Shown: positions 43,001-50,912, numbered from the stretch's first letter. The stretch is 57,440 bases of DNA from Planctomycetaceae bacterium (GCA_014762625.1 JABURQ010000195.1:1-57440), one strand, 5' to 3'. Translations and numbers: made by a program. Notes: generated from the letters alone by a model not told the origin.

Positions 43001-45081
43001 CTCTTCCTGCGGACGGCGTCCTCACAGTTCCCCAATTGTCGGTCGAACAATTCCCCCATGGATTCGAAGAAGAGGAGTTTTCTCTCCTCGAACGACAGCG
43101 ACATTTTGTGGCGTTAGTCAATCAATCACAGTTCCAGCTATCAGCCCAGGATGGGGCCGTGATTGAGAGTATCCAGAAATCGGAACTCCCCATTAATTCG
43201 GAAGGGACGCTCGTTGAGAAAGCGACCGAACTGTTTCGGATCCGTGCTGAGAAAACACCTCCCTCCTGGACCCTCCGCTCCTACGAACAAAGACGCGGTG
43301 CTGCCGCGATTATCAACTTCGCCGAGTTAACGACCGTACTCGAACAAGATGGAAGCTGGAGAACCAAAGCATCGTATTTGATGCGGAACTCCAACCGTCA
43401 GTTTCTGGCGTTGAAGATCCCCGAGGGTTGCCGCTTGCTGACCGCCATCGTTCAGGAGCAACCGGTGCGTCCCGTCGTCACCAAGTTGGACAAAACTCCG
43501 GTCACCTTACTTCCACTCCCGAAAACCAGCGAATCGGATCTCTCCTTCTTCGTGGAAATTATCCTCTCAGGTCGTCTCCCCGGAGGCGATCTGGTCAGCG
43601 GCTTAAAATCCTGGGCCGAGGATATCGATCTTCCCGCCCCGGCAGTCATCACGACTCGTGAAAGCGCGCAGTTTGGGATTCCGGTCACGCGGACCGCATG
43701 GACCGTCTGGCTGCCGGAGTCACTGCAAGCGGAGGAAGTCGACGATCTGAATCGCACCAACCTCAGCCCTCAGGATTCGGCAGAAGCGCTGGTCGATCTG
43801 CAAGTCGCACAACTCAAAGAAATCAACCAGATGCTGTCGTCCGTCGACGCCGAACAGCAGGCGGCCTTGCAGGAGAAGTTGTTCTATAATGTCGACAAAC
43901 TTAATCGACGCATTGAATTACAACGAGCCAAGGAAGAAAAGTATCTGAGCTTTTCCAAGCGAAAATCATTCGAGAAAGAAAAGCTCGTCGAGGAACAACG
44001 CGCCTTGGCAGATAATCAACGAAGATTGCAACGGAACTACGAACAGCAACAACAAGCGATCCAGGAAGACCGTTACGAGTATCTGCTGGAAAACTTCAAA
44101 TCTCTGGATGCTCAATCTCAAGGCGGCGTGGTCATCTCAGGAAATACCATCCTGAACAGGAACAACGGTTTCTTCGATCAGAATGCGAACGGCGTCGCCG
44201 CCGACACCAAACAGGATTTCTACTTCGGGATTCAGCCGCAAGCCGGAGAATCGCTGAGAAAGGGAGAATCGAAAACCAAACAACCCACAGCTCCGCAACA
44301 ACAACTGAAAAAACGCCTTTCCAATGATGCTGTCCCCGACTCACTGAGAAGCAGGCAAGCCGGACAGTCCGATCCACAGCGTCCCGCTCTGGATGCTCTC
44401 CAGAGAAATCGCGCCCCGTCGAAAAATATTGTCCCACTCTACAATCAAGGGCAGCAATCGGCGCGTCCCTCTGCCGAAGGACTGGAACGATTCCAAAACC
44501 AGCCTAATTTATTCAACGATGCTCCAACCCCTCCCGCTCAGATGGGAGGCTTTGCGGGGGGCGGTGGCTTCGGAGGCGGGCGATTGAACTCACAGGTTCC
44601 CGGCGCCATGAACGCTTTGGAGACTCCCGCGATTCAGGATGCGGAGCAAGCACTGGGGCTTACCCAAACTGAGCAAGGGGTTGCCGAGAAAGCTCAGAGC
44701 GGACAGTTCCCCTCTTCCCAAAGTACGGGGCTATCTCTCAAGTTCGATCTGCCGACCTTTGGAAAACCGCTCACATTCTCGAAGGTCGGAGGAGAACCTC
44801 GTCTCGCCCTGGAAATCAAACCTGAAGATTCCTTCTCTACAGGGAGACGTCTCCTCTGGGCCGTGTTGTGGGGGCTCGCTTCGTGGGGACTGTTCCAGGG
44901 AGTGAAATCGGGACGGTGGTCAAGTTGCTCGATGCGACAGATTGGTCTTGTCGTCGCCGTTCTGGCGTTTCTGCTCTGTTTGATCGTTCCCATTGAACTT
45001 GTCCCGATCGCATTTCTGTTTCTAGTCTCGGGACTCTTATCAGCTCTGCTGGGCTGGAAGTCACTAAAAGCAGAGGCCTAG
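37018..45081 (+). CDS. Giant two-module envelope protein
   Basis: A 2687-residue protein coupled to the 1131-residue gene. Module 1 (about 65-980) begins YVPIDQFQAVLHR and repeats the beta-rich layout of the neighbour. Paired TM helices follow at about 982-1030, then an acidic low-complexity linker (about 1040-1190) and a cluster of TM helices (about 1205-1290). Next comes a second, internal signal-like segment TTSALLVISMSLCSQVSAAPP (about 1302-1322). Module 2 (about 1340-2280) begins VIVPYKKGDDPL. Its end is a Gln/Arg-rich coiled coil (about 2290-2360), a Gly-rich patch (GGFAGGGGFGGG) and two TM helices. An ATG at 37102 would give a cleaner signal peptide. Function unknown; it looks like a fusion of two ancestral genes. 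Confidence 0.8.
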   Translation: MMSDRPAEVVRHHQSNRDVYFATFGNKNMRQRRRSPHKRLMQNLVLACAVASFLVGARPSIAQPLPESVERTYVPIDQFQAVLHRDGEGILLDNDEFEALWKLAKENQKTAPADSADLVITGANYEAELQEHSLMITATISLRQFRDGWNSVPLHFNNIAIEGAKVGNQPARLGRTSQGELRFFHDRAGKFELTLELATRLGAIGSDRLASFNLLAGPAATMSVKIPSGKHLLLGGRSLNRRNPIEEATTYTFPVGNGNDLTLKVTGKQNEATTDSLVFANSLIGVDAVPGEIRWRSLTRLQIYGQSLNQVQFSVPSSLEIADVISGGLDAWEMNEDPDDDDFTQLTLKYRQPRTGAQNIELRGVLSMPPDEEWPVPQLTIKNIDSHVGHLILTHPAAVRLQFVTQEGLRRAKLFGEAQLPKFVSEIPDRVSPQVFEFYRQDYTLELLMRTRDRELIANIQNLLELNYETIQYQAEITLACRYAPLFELHMELPAEWLPTSISVNGQPREWEDDSEAAGTRQLKVKLAQPVMPGQELKVSLRAHLELDAWPPPIDPDEEATEIELPQLILPQVDLFDGRYLLSAHPDFEVRPIETFSLNRVLLENGEKRLAYEYQDTEFSAIFAIRRRPTQLSAQTISFVRKDPRALRTYLHADVTVEGSGVRELSFRLPEAVGNRVRFVTTGGPQRIVEQIPSAPEAGNITWTLTFDRRLYGTVSVAVQTSEEVAEEASVFAPRLLVNQAERQYGFIAIEAGPEQNMTVKPASLSATPLREVDPSEIPMESLSYRPQERIVAAYQFVTPDYSVELTAERFDRTSVPLAIAKEMDIASIIGESGLWQHEANIEFLASGVQNLLVKLPADSKLWSATLDGTPIEVRGTSTHALIPLVNSSQNASSRSLKLVYRSQSTPLGTSGKLEQSPPQLLIEVDGQEQPIEVLNSQWQVYSPQSLDFVASTGIYQSETSFYADSLVARFLASIESISQSRLLGVSLVTGLLIGFLWLIFRVKSKGLGATILTIALVMVIAVSFLSILISPAVQSAREAAVYHDESAPASAIDMSAGTESTGDFTAGFDSDFADSSMTPEEEPQMTPEIGAAMLSEMELSENGDAKQESPPVSKPPSAATTQVPARQQLEGNQTLGEGVAAAEEGEEVARLIAGKKATGARLSVDVELQIPDNHRKTVFQYHGSQAEFSTSPLELRYLQRQTASGRTVLVVSLALIVLYLFRKRSLRRRLLLHGLTLTIPLAVMPFWPAYGLFILDGIVVASIIASFVWAISCCWRCCCLPILGRLARCCQPKTVTTSALLVISMSLCSQVSAAPPNTQAPASQQVAQSAKQTMAALDWSVIVPYKKGDDPLAAEKVFLNRRQYRELWNRAHPDDPLGESAPGESSVSMATFLAEVEGEDESASMKISAQFVLQSFEDRPQTATIPLRRVALESASLNGEPVSLTPLPTKDGPGYTVTLNQPGQHLLEIVFRLPYQKIGTGGRFTLPLTDSTLGRLTVRLPAANLLVQVNGTTTIYRRVQENDGESIVLPLASKGEISISWAPSQEEAGFDRIIHVNTTSALSATDSGLKLTQTASYSVPQGSIEEALFRLPEGWELQSIQGLDVGGWELNEEEGQRLLRIFLRRKVDSETKIVFEMFRAVEFDEEPLELDYPHLTPLQVTGEKGLLGLFAEEQLRIRPESFNFLTQLETEQFPATSQKPIHKDDLHYAFRFARNDYQLSVTIVRKDPAATAKTNHGLIVQSSRIQVATKHVIDLASTPRSRVAILLPENYVLLDVQATELQDWYQTYSVDDDRLLIVEFPRVLSGKMEISLQGYLRKEPMDEIAEIILPTLLEMSEDRTHLAIWQTGSDRLSVDEADGWNAVNPQDLPQELLQLQNRLPEFSFEATQIQDRYLALLIEKVKPQLKADTVAIVNVTDSAVIYQLAIKWEISQGTTDRFVFSTPESLAGKLNFSDAPHLQSYTSEVTDDGRIRWKLFLTQPQTQGYFVSPIATLPLPADGVLTVPQLSVEQFPHGFEEEEFSLLERQRHFVALVNQSQFQLSAQDGAVIESIQKSELPINSEGTLVEKATELFRIRAEKTPPSWTLRSYEQRRGAAAIINFAELTTVLEQDGSWRTKASYLMRNSNRQFLALKIPEGCRLLTAIVQEQPVRPVVTKLDKTPVTLLPLPKTSESDLSFFVEIILSGRLPGGDLVSGLKSWAEDIDLPAPAVITTRESAQFGIPVTRTAWTVWLPESLQAEEVDDLNRTNLSPQDSAEALVDLQVAQLKEINQMLSSVDAEQQAALQEKLFYNVDKLNRRIELQRAKEEKYLSFSKRKSFEKEKLVEEQRALADNQRRLQRNYEQQQQAIQEDRYEYLLENFKSLDAQSQGGVVISGNTILNRNNGFFDQNANGVAADTKQDFYFGIQPQAGESLRKGESKTKQPTAPQQQLKKRLSNDAVPDSLRSRQAGQSDPQRPALDALQRNRAPSKNIVPLYNQGQQSARPSAEGLERFQNQPNLFNDAPTPPAQMGGFAGGGGFGGGRLNSQVPGAMNALETPAIQDAEQALGLTQTEQGVAEKAQSGQFPSSQSTGLSLKFDLPTFGKPLTFSKVGGEPRLALEIKPEDSFSTGRRLLWAVLWGLASWGLFQGVKSGRWSSCSMRQIGLVVAVLAFLLCLIVPIELVPIAFLFLVSGLLSALLGWKSLKAEA

Positions 45082-45226
45082 CAGTCCATCACGCTGCTAA
45101 GTATTCGCTGGACGTGGGCGAGCGACATGCATCCCACGATTCTCGAAGCTCACCCCGATTTGACGGCTGTGATAAAGTATTAGTGTGAAATCTCGCCCGT
45201 TTTTTTCGACCTACTGGGGACTTCTC

Positions 45227-46576
45227 ATGTATCGCATGGCCTTTCGAGCACAATTATTCACACTCGGTTTCATCGCCCTCTTCACTGCCAACCTGCACGC
45301 CGATAACTGGCCCCAGTTTCGCGGGCCATCATTTAACGGGATCGCGCAATCGAGCTGTCCCACCGAATGGACGGCGGAGAAAAACGTCACCTGGAAAGTC
45401 CCCATGCAGGGGGAAGGGTGGTCGGCTCCCGTCATCTGGGACGGCAAAGTTTACCTGACCACAGCCGTTCGCACGGACGGCGGCACCGCGAAACCGGAGC
45501 CTTACACGAATCAGGGAGGACGTAGCGAGTCGAAATATCTCCAGGCCGAGTATCGCTGGGAGGTCTTCTGTCTCGATGCGAAAACAGGCCAGGAGCTGTG
45601 GCGATCGACGGCTCGCCAGGGCAATCCGACGCTCCCGCGTCACGCCACCAACACCTACGCGACCGAAACTCCCGTCACCGACGGCAATTACGTCTACGCC
45701 TATTTCGGCATGATGGGGGTCTACTGCTTCGATATGAACGGTAAACCGGTCTGGAAAAAAGACCTCGGCAGCTATGAGATGCGTGCCGGGTGGGGGACGT
45801 CGAGTTCGCCGGTTCTGTTCGACGGTCGATTGTTCGTCCAGGTCGATAACGAAGAAAAATCGTTTCTGGTGGCTCTGGATGGAAAGACGGGAGACGAATT
45901 GTGGCGGGTCGCTCGCGACGAACAGTCCTCCTACTCCTCTCCCATCATCTGGAAAAACAGCCGCCGCGCCGAACTGATCGCGGGGGGCATGATCTACCGT
46001 TCCTACGATCCCGAAACCGGCAAGCTGCTCTGGCAACTCGACATGGAAAAAGGTCGCAGCTCGGCAACGCCGCTCGCGGTCGGAGATCGACTCTACGTCG
46101 GCACCGAATTCCGCAACCGCGGCGGATCGGATGACGGCGGCGGATTTCTCTTCTCGGTGAAACCGGGGGGAGCGGGTGATATTTCGCCTCCCGCCGGCGA
46201 GACCTCCAGCGAGTTCATCGAGTGGAAGGTTCGCGATTCCGGTATGCAGATGGCGTCACCCGTGCTGTGTCAGGGGAAGATTTACCTCCTCGAACGTCGT
46301 CGTGGAGCGATTCACTGCATCGACGCGAAAACCGGCGCGACCGTCTATCGACAACGATTCCCCGGAGCTCGGGCGTTCTGGTCGTCGCCGTTATCGTGCG
46401 ACGGCAAAGTGTTCTGCACCGCTGCGGATGGTACGACCTACGTGTTGGACGGGGGGGACGAGTTTAAGATTCTCACGAAAAATCAGATCCCGGCCCAGAC
46501 CTGGTCAACGCCCGCGATTGCGGATGGAGCGCTGTTCTTCCGCACGGTCGATACTCTGTACTGCATCGGGGGATAA
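45227..46576 (+). CDS. Secreted PQQ-like beta-propeller protein
   Basis: A 449-residue exported protein with a signal peptide (FTLGFIALFTANLHA) and then repeated propeller blades. Each blade carries the pattern 'VYCFDxxTGKxLW': for example VFCLDAKTGQELWRSTA, FLVALDGKTGDELWRVA, RSYDPETGKLLWQLD and HCIDAKTGATVYRQ. This is the BamB/PQQ-like family, but PQQ-binding residues of true quinoproteins are not evident, so it may be a structural or sugar-related propeller. The ATG at 45227 begins the signal; a GTG at 45185 is an alternative. A TAGCAG/CTGCTA stem at 45079-45099 just upstream may end the giant transcript. Related to the propeller at 52391. Confidence 0.85.
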   Translation: MYRMAFRAQLFTLGFIALFTANLHADNWPQFRGPSFNGIAQSSCPTEWTAEKNVTWKVPMQGEGWSAPVIWDGKVYLTTAVRTDGGTAKPEPYTNQGGRSESKYLQAEYRWEVFCLDAKTGQELWRSTARQGNPTLPRHATNTYATETPVTDGNYVYAYFGMMGVYCFDMNGKPVWKKDLGSYEMRAGWGTSSSPVLFDGRLFVQVDNEEKSFLVALDGKTGDELWRVARDEQSSYSSPIIWKNSRRAELIAGGMIYRSYDPETGKLLWQLDMEKGRSSATPLAVGDRLYVGTEFRNRGGSDDGGGFLFSVKPGGAGDISPPAGETSSEFIEWKVRDSGMQMASPVLCQGKIYLLERRRGAIHCIDAKTGATVYRQRFPGARAFWSSPLSCDGKVFCTAADGTTYVLDGGDEFKILTKNQIPAQTWSTPAIADGALFFRTVDTLYCIGG

Positions 46577-46600
46577 CTCGAAAGCGGCTACCGACGACTG

Positions 46601-47482
46601 TCAGTTCCAGTCGAAGCCGATATCGAGCCCCGTGACGGAGTGCGTGAGCGCGCCGATACTGATTCGATCGACGCCCGTCTCGGCGATCGCGCGGACAGTC
46701 TGTTTCGTGATTCCGCCGGAAGCTTCCAGCAGAACGTCGGGAGCCTCTTCGTTTCGTATTCCGACCGCTTCGCGTAACAGATCGGGAGCCATATTATCGA
46801 GCAACACATAATCGGGTTTGGCGGGCAGAGCGGTCCGCAGTTGGTCGAGCGTATCGACCTCTACCTCGATCGTGATCCCTTCCTCGACCTTCCCACGCAG
46901 TTCCTCAATCGCGTCGGCAATGGTTCCCGCGCCGCTGCTGTTCCAGGCGGCGAGGTGATTGTCTTTAATCATCACGCCGTCGTAGAGTCCCATGCGATGA
47001 TTGGTCCCGCCTCCCGCCCGTACCGCGTATTTCTCGAGATGCCGAAATCCGGGCCACGTTTTGCGGGTATCGAGAATGAGGGCGTTCGTTCCGGCGATCA
47101 GATCGACGTACTCCTTCGTGAGAGTAGCGACGCCCGAAAGTTGCGTCAGGAAGTTGAGAGCCGTCCGTTCGCCTTTGAGCAGGGAAACGACCGGGCCGCT
47201 GACGGCGGCGATCACCGTTCCCGGTTCGACGACCGATCCATCGGGCACCTGACACTCCCAGGAGACGGAATGATCGAGTTGCTGGAACAGCATCTCCACA
47301 ATAGGCTGACCGGCAATCACTCCTGACTGACGGGCGACGACATCGATTTCCCCCGTCAGTTCGGGATCGATCAGATTGTCGGAAGTGAGGTCACCGATGT
47401 CGCGTAAGTCCTCGGCTAATGCGAGCGAAATCAACATGGCCGCTGATCCGCGATCCGTCTGGTAAAATTCGAGTTGTGACAT
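46601..47482 (-). CDS. nadC: Quinolinate phosphoribosyltransferase
   Basis: A 293-residue enzyme that joins quinolinate and PRPP to give nicotinate mononucleotide, CO2 and PPi, a key step of de novo NAD synthesis. Signatures: AEDLRDIGDLTSDN at the N-terminal fold, FLTQLSGVAT, TRKTWPGFRHLEKYAVRAGGG, HRMGLYDGVMIKDNH and the beta/alpha end LLDNMAPDLLREAV and LEASGGITKQTVRAIAETGVDRISIGAL. Start at 47482 with GAGG upstream fits the family length; an upstream open frame extension is not needed. nadA and nadB are not in the window. It is convergent with the propeller gene. Confidence 0.93.
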   Translation of the reverse strand: MSQLEFYQTDRGSAAMLISLALAEDLRDIGDLTSDNLIDPELTGEIDVVARQSGVIAGQPIVEMLFQQLDHSVSWECQVPDGSVVEPGTVIAAVSGPVVSLLKGERTALNFLTQLSGVATLTKEYVDLIAGTNALILDTRKTWPGFRHLEKYAVRAGGGTNHRMGLYDGVMIKDNHLAAWNSSGAGTIADAIEELRGKVEEGITIEVEVDTLDQLRTALPAKPDYVLLDNMAPDLLREAVGIRNEEAPDVLLEASGGITKQTVRAIAETGVDRISIGALTHSVTGLDIGFDWN

Positions 47483-47620
47483 GTCGGCCTCATCGACGGG
47501 AAAAAAGTCGCTTCTATTGTAAGGAACGTAACGCCGAGGTCGAGGGACGAGCAATTGTCGGCTGCAAAGCAATTGACTACACTTGTCCTGTTGATCTCTT
47601 CTCTCATCGTTAGCAAAACC

Positions 47621-48343
47621 ATGTTCGGGCAAATCCCCCATACTCCCTACGACCTGCATTTCGAGGTAATCGGGATCCCAGTACGCGTTCACCCCGGATT
47701 TTTCCTGCTGGCAGCCATCCTTGGATACTCTCCCGGCTGGGCGTCTCATTTACATGTAAATCTCTTGATGCCCATCTTGCTGTTTACGATTGTCGTGTTC
47801 GTATCCGTTTTGATTCACGAACTGGGACACGCGGTGACGGCTCGAAGATTCGGCTGGCCTCCGCACATTACTCTGTATCACTTCGGCGGTTTGGCGTCTT
47901 ATCAGCCAACCTACGGTTACACGCCGGCGCGTCGTGTGTTGATCTCTCTGGCCGGTCCGGGAGCGGGTTTTGTTCTATTTGGGATCATATACGCCGCCGA
48001 GCAATACCTCATCCGGAACCACGTAGCGGTGACGCCCGTCGTCGGTTATCTGATCGTCCAATTCAAATTTGTGAATCTCTGGTGGGGGCTTCTCAACCTC
48101 CTGCCCATCTACCCCTTGGACGGAGGACAAGTGGCCGAACAGGTTTGCCGCAAAATCAATCCTTATCGCGGGATGGAAAACACCTTCAAACTGGGAATCA
48201 TCGTCGCAGTCATTGTCGCGATTTTTGCCTGGCAGCGCATGGGGCAGACGTACATGGCACTCATGTTTTTATTCCTGGCCTTCAATAACTACCAGTTCCT
48301 GGAACAAACGAGAGGCCGGGGCGGACCGGGAAGTCCGTGGTAG
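47621..48343 (+). CDS. Site-2 protease family zinc metalloprotease
   Basis: A 240-residue multi-span protein (M50). It begins MFGQIPHTPYDLHFEVIGIPVRVHPGF, the usual opening of this small M50 subgroup. The zinc motif is HELGH in LIHELGHAVTARRFG (about residue 70). The second ligand Asp is in NLLPIYPLDGGQ. About five membrane helices are visible. Such proteases cut substrates within the membrane, often anti-sigma factors or signal peptides, but no partner is evident. An in-frame TTG at 47555 could extend it by 22 residues. It is directly convergent with the next gene, stop against stop. Confidence 0.88.
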   Translation: MFGQIPHTPYDLHFEVIGIPVRVHPGFFLLAAILGYSPGWASHLHVNLLMPILLFTIVVFVSVLIHELGHAVTARRFGWPPHITLYHFGGLASYQPTYGYTPARRVLISLAGPGAGFVLFGIIYAAEQYLIRNHVAVTPVVGYLIVQFKFVNLWWGLLNLLPIYPLDGGQVAEQVCRKINPYRGMENTFKLGIIVAVIVAIFAWQRMGQTYMALMFLFLAFNNYQFLEQTRGRGGPGSPW

Positions 48344-48721
48344 CTATTCATCGGGGTGACGTTCCTCGAACGTGATGATCGCCAATCTGTTGAGCGTATT
48401 GCGTTCCAATAGCCGCTGCTGCGGGTTCGTTTTCTCAGAGTCGAGAAGCTTCTCTCTTGGCAGCGTGATATCGTATTTCTGTTCGATCGCCGTCACCAGA
48501 TCGACGAACTGGTACGCATTCAACGGAGGCTCCCATTCGTTCGTCGGCACATCATTCCTGAATTCCGTCGTGGGGCGATTGAGTTGTCGCGACAGCGTCC
48601 TGCGGATGGCCCGGAGCTCTTCCTGCGCTGAAGAAATGGACGTCGAACGGACGTTCGCTTCCTGATAACAACCGAGCATCGCGCTTGCACAAACCAATCC
48701 CCCAAACCAGCGTCCCATCAT
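48344..48721 (-). CDS. Small lipoprotein with acyl-carrier-protein-like pattern
   Basis: A 125-residue protein with a lipoprotein signal: hydrophobic start WFGGLVCASAM, then AMLGC with the acylated Cys at residue 18. The mature part has a helix (SISSAQEELRAIRRTLSRQL), then NAYQFVDLVTAIEQKYDITLPREKLLD. That last stretch resembles the helix II-III region of acyl carrier proteins (DSL..VELV..LE..F.I.IP.E), except that the phosphopantetheine Ser region reads NAY. So it has an ACP-like shape without the carrier residue. That likeness is my reading by eye and needs structure prediction. It is followed, across 47 bases, by plsY, whose acyl chemistry is a suggestive neighbour. Confidence 0.6.
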   Translation of the reverse strand: MMGRWFGGLVCASAMLGCYQEANVRSTSISSAQEELRAIRRTLSRQLNRPTTEFRNDVPTNEWEPPLNAYQFVDLVTAIEQKYDITLPREKLLDSEKTNPQQRLLERNTLNRLAIITFEERHPDE

Positions 48722-48768
48722 TCACCTCGCGAGTCGTGTGAGTCTTCAAATCCCACTGCAACAGACGC

Positions 48769-49425
48769 TTATTCCGTCCCGGAAGTTCCCTCCTGTTTTT
48801 CTTTTTTGGTTTTGAAACGCGGTTCCTCGCCTCGCATCAGGCGACCGATATTGGTCCGATGCCGTAGAATGATCAGCGCGGGAATGAACAGACTAAACGC
48901 CGCCAGCGACCAGGTCTCCGCGGAAAAGGGATTCGGCCGCAACTGATAGAGCTGCATGCCGCCGAAGGCGAGCGAGGCCAGAATCGAACTGAGCGACACA
49001 TACCGGGTATACACGACCGTCAAGGCGAAGACGACAAACGCGGTCAACGTCGCCCACGGCCCGAGCATCAAGACAACTCCCAGCGACGTCGCCACTCCTT
49101 TGCCCCCCTTGAAGCCGAGGTAACAGGGAAACATATGACCGATGATCGTCGCCATTCCGCAGGCGACCTTCAGATGCAGAAAGTTGGGATCGTCGGGAGA
49201 CATCGCCAACAGCGGCAACCCCCACACCGGCAGCAGCCCCTTGCACGCATCGAGCAACAGCACGATCAAGCCCCACTTCCCCCCCAACACGCGGCTTACG
49301 TTCGTCGCTCCGATGTTCCCGCTCCCGAGCATGCGGATATCCTGACCGCTCACCAGTTTGGCGGTGATAAATCCGAACGGCAGCGCACCAATCAGATAAG
49401 CAAGGACGACCAGCAAATAGTGCAT
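48769..49425 (-). CDS. plsY: Acyl-phosphate:glycerol-3-phosphate acyltransferase
   Basis: A 218-residue integral membrane enzyme that moves an acyl group from acyl-phosphate to glycerol-3-phosphate, the first step of phospholipid synthesis. Signatures are YLIGALPFGFITAKL, the motif GSGNIGATNVSRVLG, a membrane span with DACKGLLPVW, and HMFPCYLGFKGGKGVATSLG. About five TM spans and a charged cytoplasmic tail (GEEPRFKTKKEKQEG) follow. Length and motifs match PlsY. It lies close to the NadD-like gene read in the same direction (6-base gap), so they may be cotranscribed. Confidence 0.93.
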   Translation of the reverse strand: MHYLLVVLAYLIGALPFGFITAKLVSGQDIRMLGSGNIGATNVSRVLGGKWGLIVLLLDACKGLLPVWGLPLLAMSPDDPNFLHLKVACGMATIIGHMFPCYLGFKGGKGVATSLGVVLMLGPWATLTAFVVFALTVVYTRYVSLSSILASLAFGGMQLYQLRPNPFSAETWSLAAFSLFIPALIILRHRTNIGRLMRGEEPRFKTKKEKQEGTSGTE

Positions 49426-49431
49426 AATTAA

Positions 49432-50496
49432 TCAATCGTTGTGTGGAATATCCAATAGTGTGTGGAGAGGGGGCCCGAGCTCCGAGTCTCCCCGTAACCA
49501 GGCCTCTCGGATCGCGGTAGACGAAACGTCTTCCTCAAATAACTCCGGCGGAATTTCGAGGAATAGATCACGAAACTTCTCCGGGATTTCGAGATCTCCC
49601 AGACGCTGTAACGCTCCTGCCTGACGACGGGCCGCCACCAGAAAACGACACTCCCGTTCCGCCAATCTTTCCAGAGCGGATTCTAACTGACCGTCCGGAT
49701 AAAAACGACGGTCGAGCACACGGATCGCCGTATCCCAGCCGATCACAAAGGTACGACCCGGCAATAATTCCGCCTTTTCCGTAAAGGTAGGAGCCGTCGT
49801 GAGGAATAATTCCCCTGCGTGAAACTGTTTCGCCCGGGCGGCGAGACTGAGAAAATCGAGCGGCGGTTTGTCGGCGTTTAACAAGGTCATTTCGTAGGCG
49901 ACCGGTTGTTCCAGAATCTCCTCGGCGGCTTGCCGCATGCATTGGTGTCCGCGATGGAGTGGGTTGAATGATCCGCATAACAGACCTCCCGCGTCGGGCT
50001 GTGCGAGAGGATGGAAAGTTTGCGATTTCTCGAACCTCCATAATCCACACGACTGCTCAGAATTTTCGAACAGATCCGTCGCCCCGATCTGCCGAGACGT
50101 CGTCGCCTCGAACCGAAACTGCCGACGGTCCAATTGTTCGAGCAGAAACTTCAAAAGTTCCAAAGCGTCTGTTGTCGAACCCGGTTTCCAGACATGCAAC
50201 TCGGTTCGGTCCGGGTGATGTATCCCCAGCATCAATGACGAATTCTCTTCCAGAACCAATCCCAGCCCGATCGTATTTGAGTCGTCTGCGGCTCGAGTTG
50301 CGAAGGAGAGCGTTTCTTCGGCTTGCACATGGTTCTGTCTTGGCGCCATGTGGGAAGCGTTCGGCTCTTTCCACAAAACACTTTCCACACAAGCAGAGAG
50401 CAACGATTGAATGTTCTGTTTCCAGGCTGCGGGAGCCTGTACAATCACGCCCAGAGAACTCGCTGTCTGATTGGATTCTGACGAGGGATGATTCAT
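49432..50496 (-). CDS. Nucleotidylyltransferase (NadD-like) with CinA-like N-terminus
   Basis: A 354-residue protein with two parts. The C-terminal part (about 175-354) is a cytidylyl/nicotinate-nucleotide adenylyltransferase-type fold with LCGSFNPLHRGHQ (the GxFxPxHxGH site) and SSTAIREAWLRG (the ISTxxR site) near the end. The N-terminal 170 residues are not standard NadD and have the rhythm of a CinA C-terminal domain (AETLSFATRAADDSNTIGLGLVLEE, then ELLKFLLEQLDRRQF). Similar fusions are known to me from plants, so I consider the link plausible but unproven. The start ATG at 50496 is chosen; an earlier in-frame start at 50526 would overlap the divergent gene. Confidence 0.7.
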   Translation of the reverse strand: MNHPSSESNQTASSLGVIVQAPAAWKQNIQSLLSACVESVLWKEPNASHMAPRQNHVQAEETLSFATRAADDSNTIGLGLVLEENSSLMLGIHHPDRTELHVWKPGSTTDALELLKFLLEQLDRRQFRFEATTSRQIGATDLFENSEQSCGLWRFEKSQTFHPLAQPDAGGLLCGSFNPLHRGHQCMRQAAEEILEQPVAYEMTLLNADKPPLDFLSLAARAKQFHAGELFLTTAPTFTEKAELLPGRTFVIGWDTAIRVLDRRFYPDGQLESALERLAERECRFLVAARRQAGALQRLGDLEIPEKFRDLFLEIPPELFEEDVSSTAIREAWLRGDSELGPPLHTLLDIPHND

Positions 50497-50513
50497 AGCG
50501 ACAGGACGATCAA

Positions 50514-50912
50514 ATGGACTCGGCAAATCTATTGTATCTCATGGTCGGCATCATGGGGATCATGCTGCTGGTCCCCATTTTTCTGTTGGGACCGCTGCTT
50601 GGTTCAAAAATTGCCTGCCAGCTGGCGGGGGCTCAAATCACACTGATCCAACTGGTCGGCATGAAATTGCGACGCAGTCCCGTCAAATATCTGTGCGAAC
50701 TCTACATCATGGCGTCTCAAGCCGGCCTGAAAATCAAACTGTATCAAATCGAAAGCGCTTATCGCGCAGGTGCTGACGTCGAATTGGCCATCCGTGCTAT
50801 GATAAAGGCATCCCGCATCGGACAAAACCTCTCCTGGGAGGAAGCCGAGCAAAAAGCCATGACCGACCAGTACGACGATTACGTTGAGGATAATTATGGA
50901 GACCCCGAGTAG
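50514..50912 (+). CDS. FloA N-terminal-like short membrane protein
   Basis: A 132-residue protein with one N-terminal membrane helix (LMVGIMGIMLLVPIFLLGPL). Its segments LAGAQITLIQLVGMKLRRSPVKYLC, KIKLYQIESAYRAGADVELAIRAMIKASRIGQNLSWEEAEQKA match the start of bacterial flotillin-like FloA (whose family is about 330 residues), covering the membrane and early PHB region only. Usual FloA continues with a long PHB/coiled-coil part, absent here, so this is either a shortened paralogue or a partner of a full FloA elsewhere. The ATG lies 18 bases from the divergent gene's ATG, giving a shared promoter region. Its end overlaps the CbiX start by 17 bases. Confidence 0.75.
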   Translation: MDSANLLYLMVGIMGIMLLVPIFLLGPLLGSKIACQLAGAQITLIQLVGMKLRRSPVKYLCELYIMASQAGLKIKLYQIESAYRAGADVELAIRAMIKASRIGQNLSWEEAEQKAMTDQYDDYVEDNYGDPE

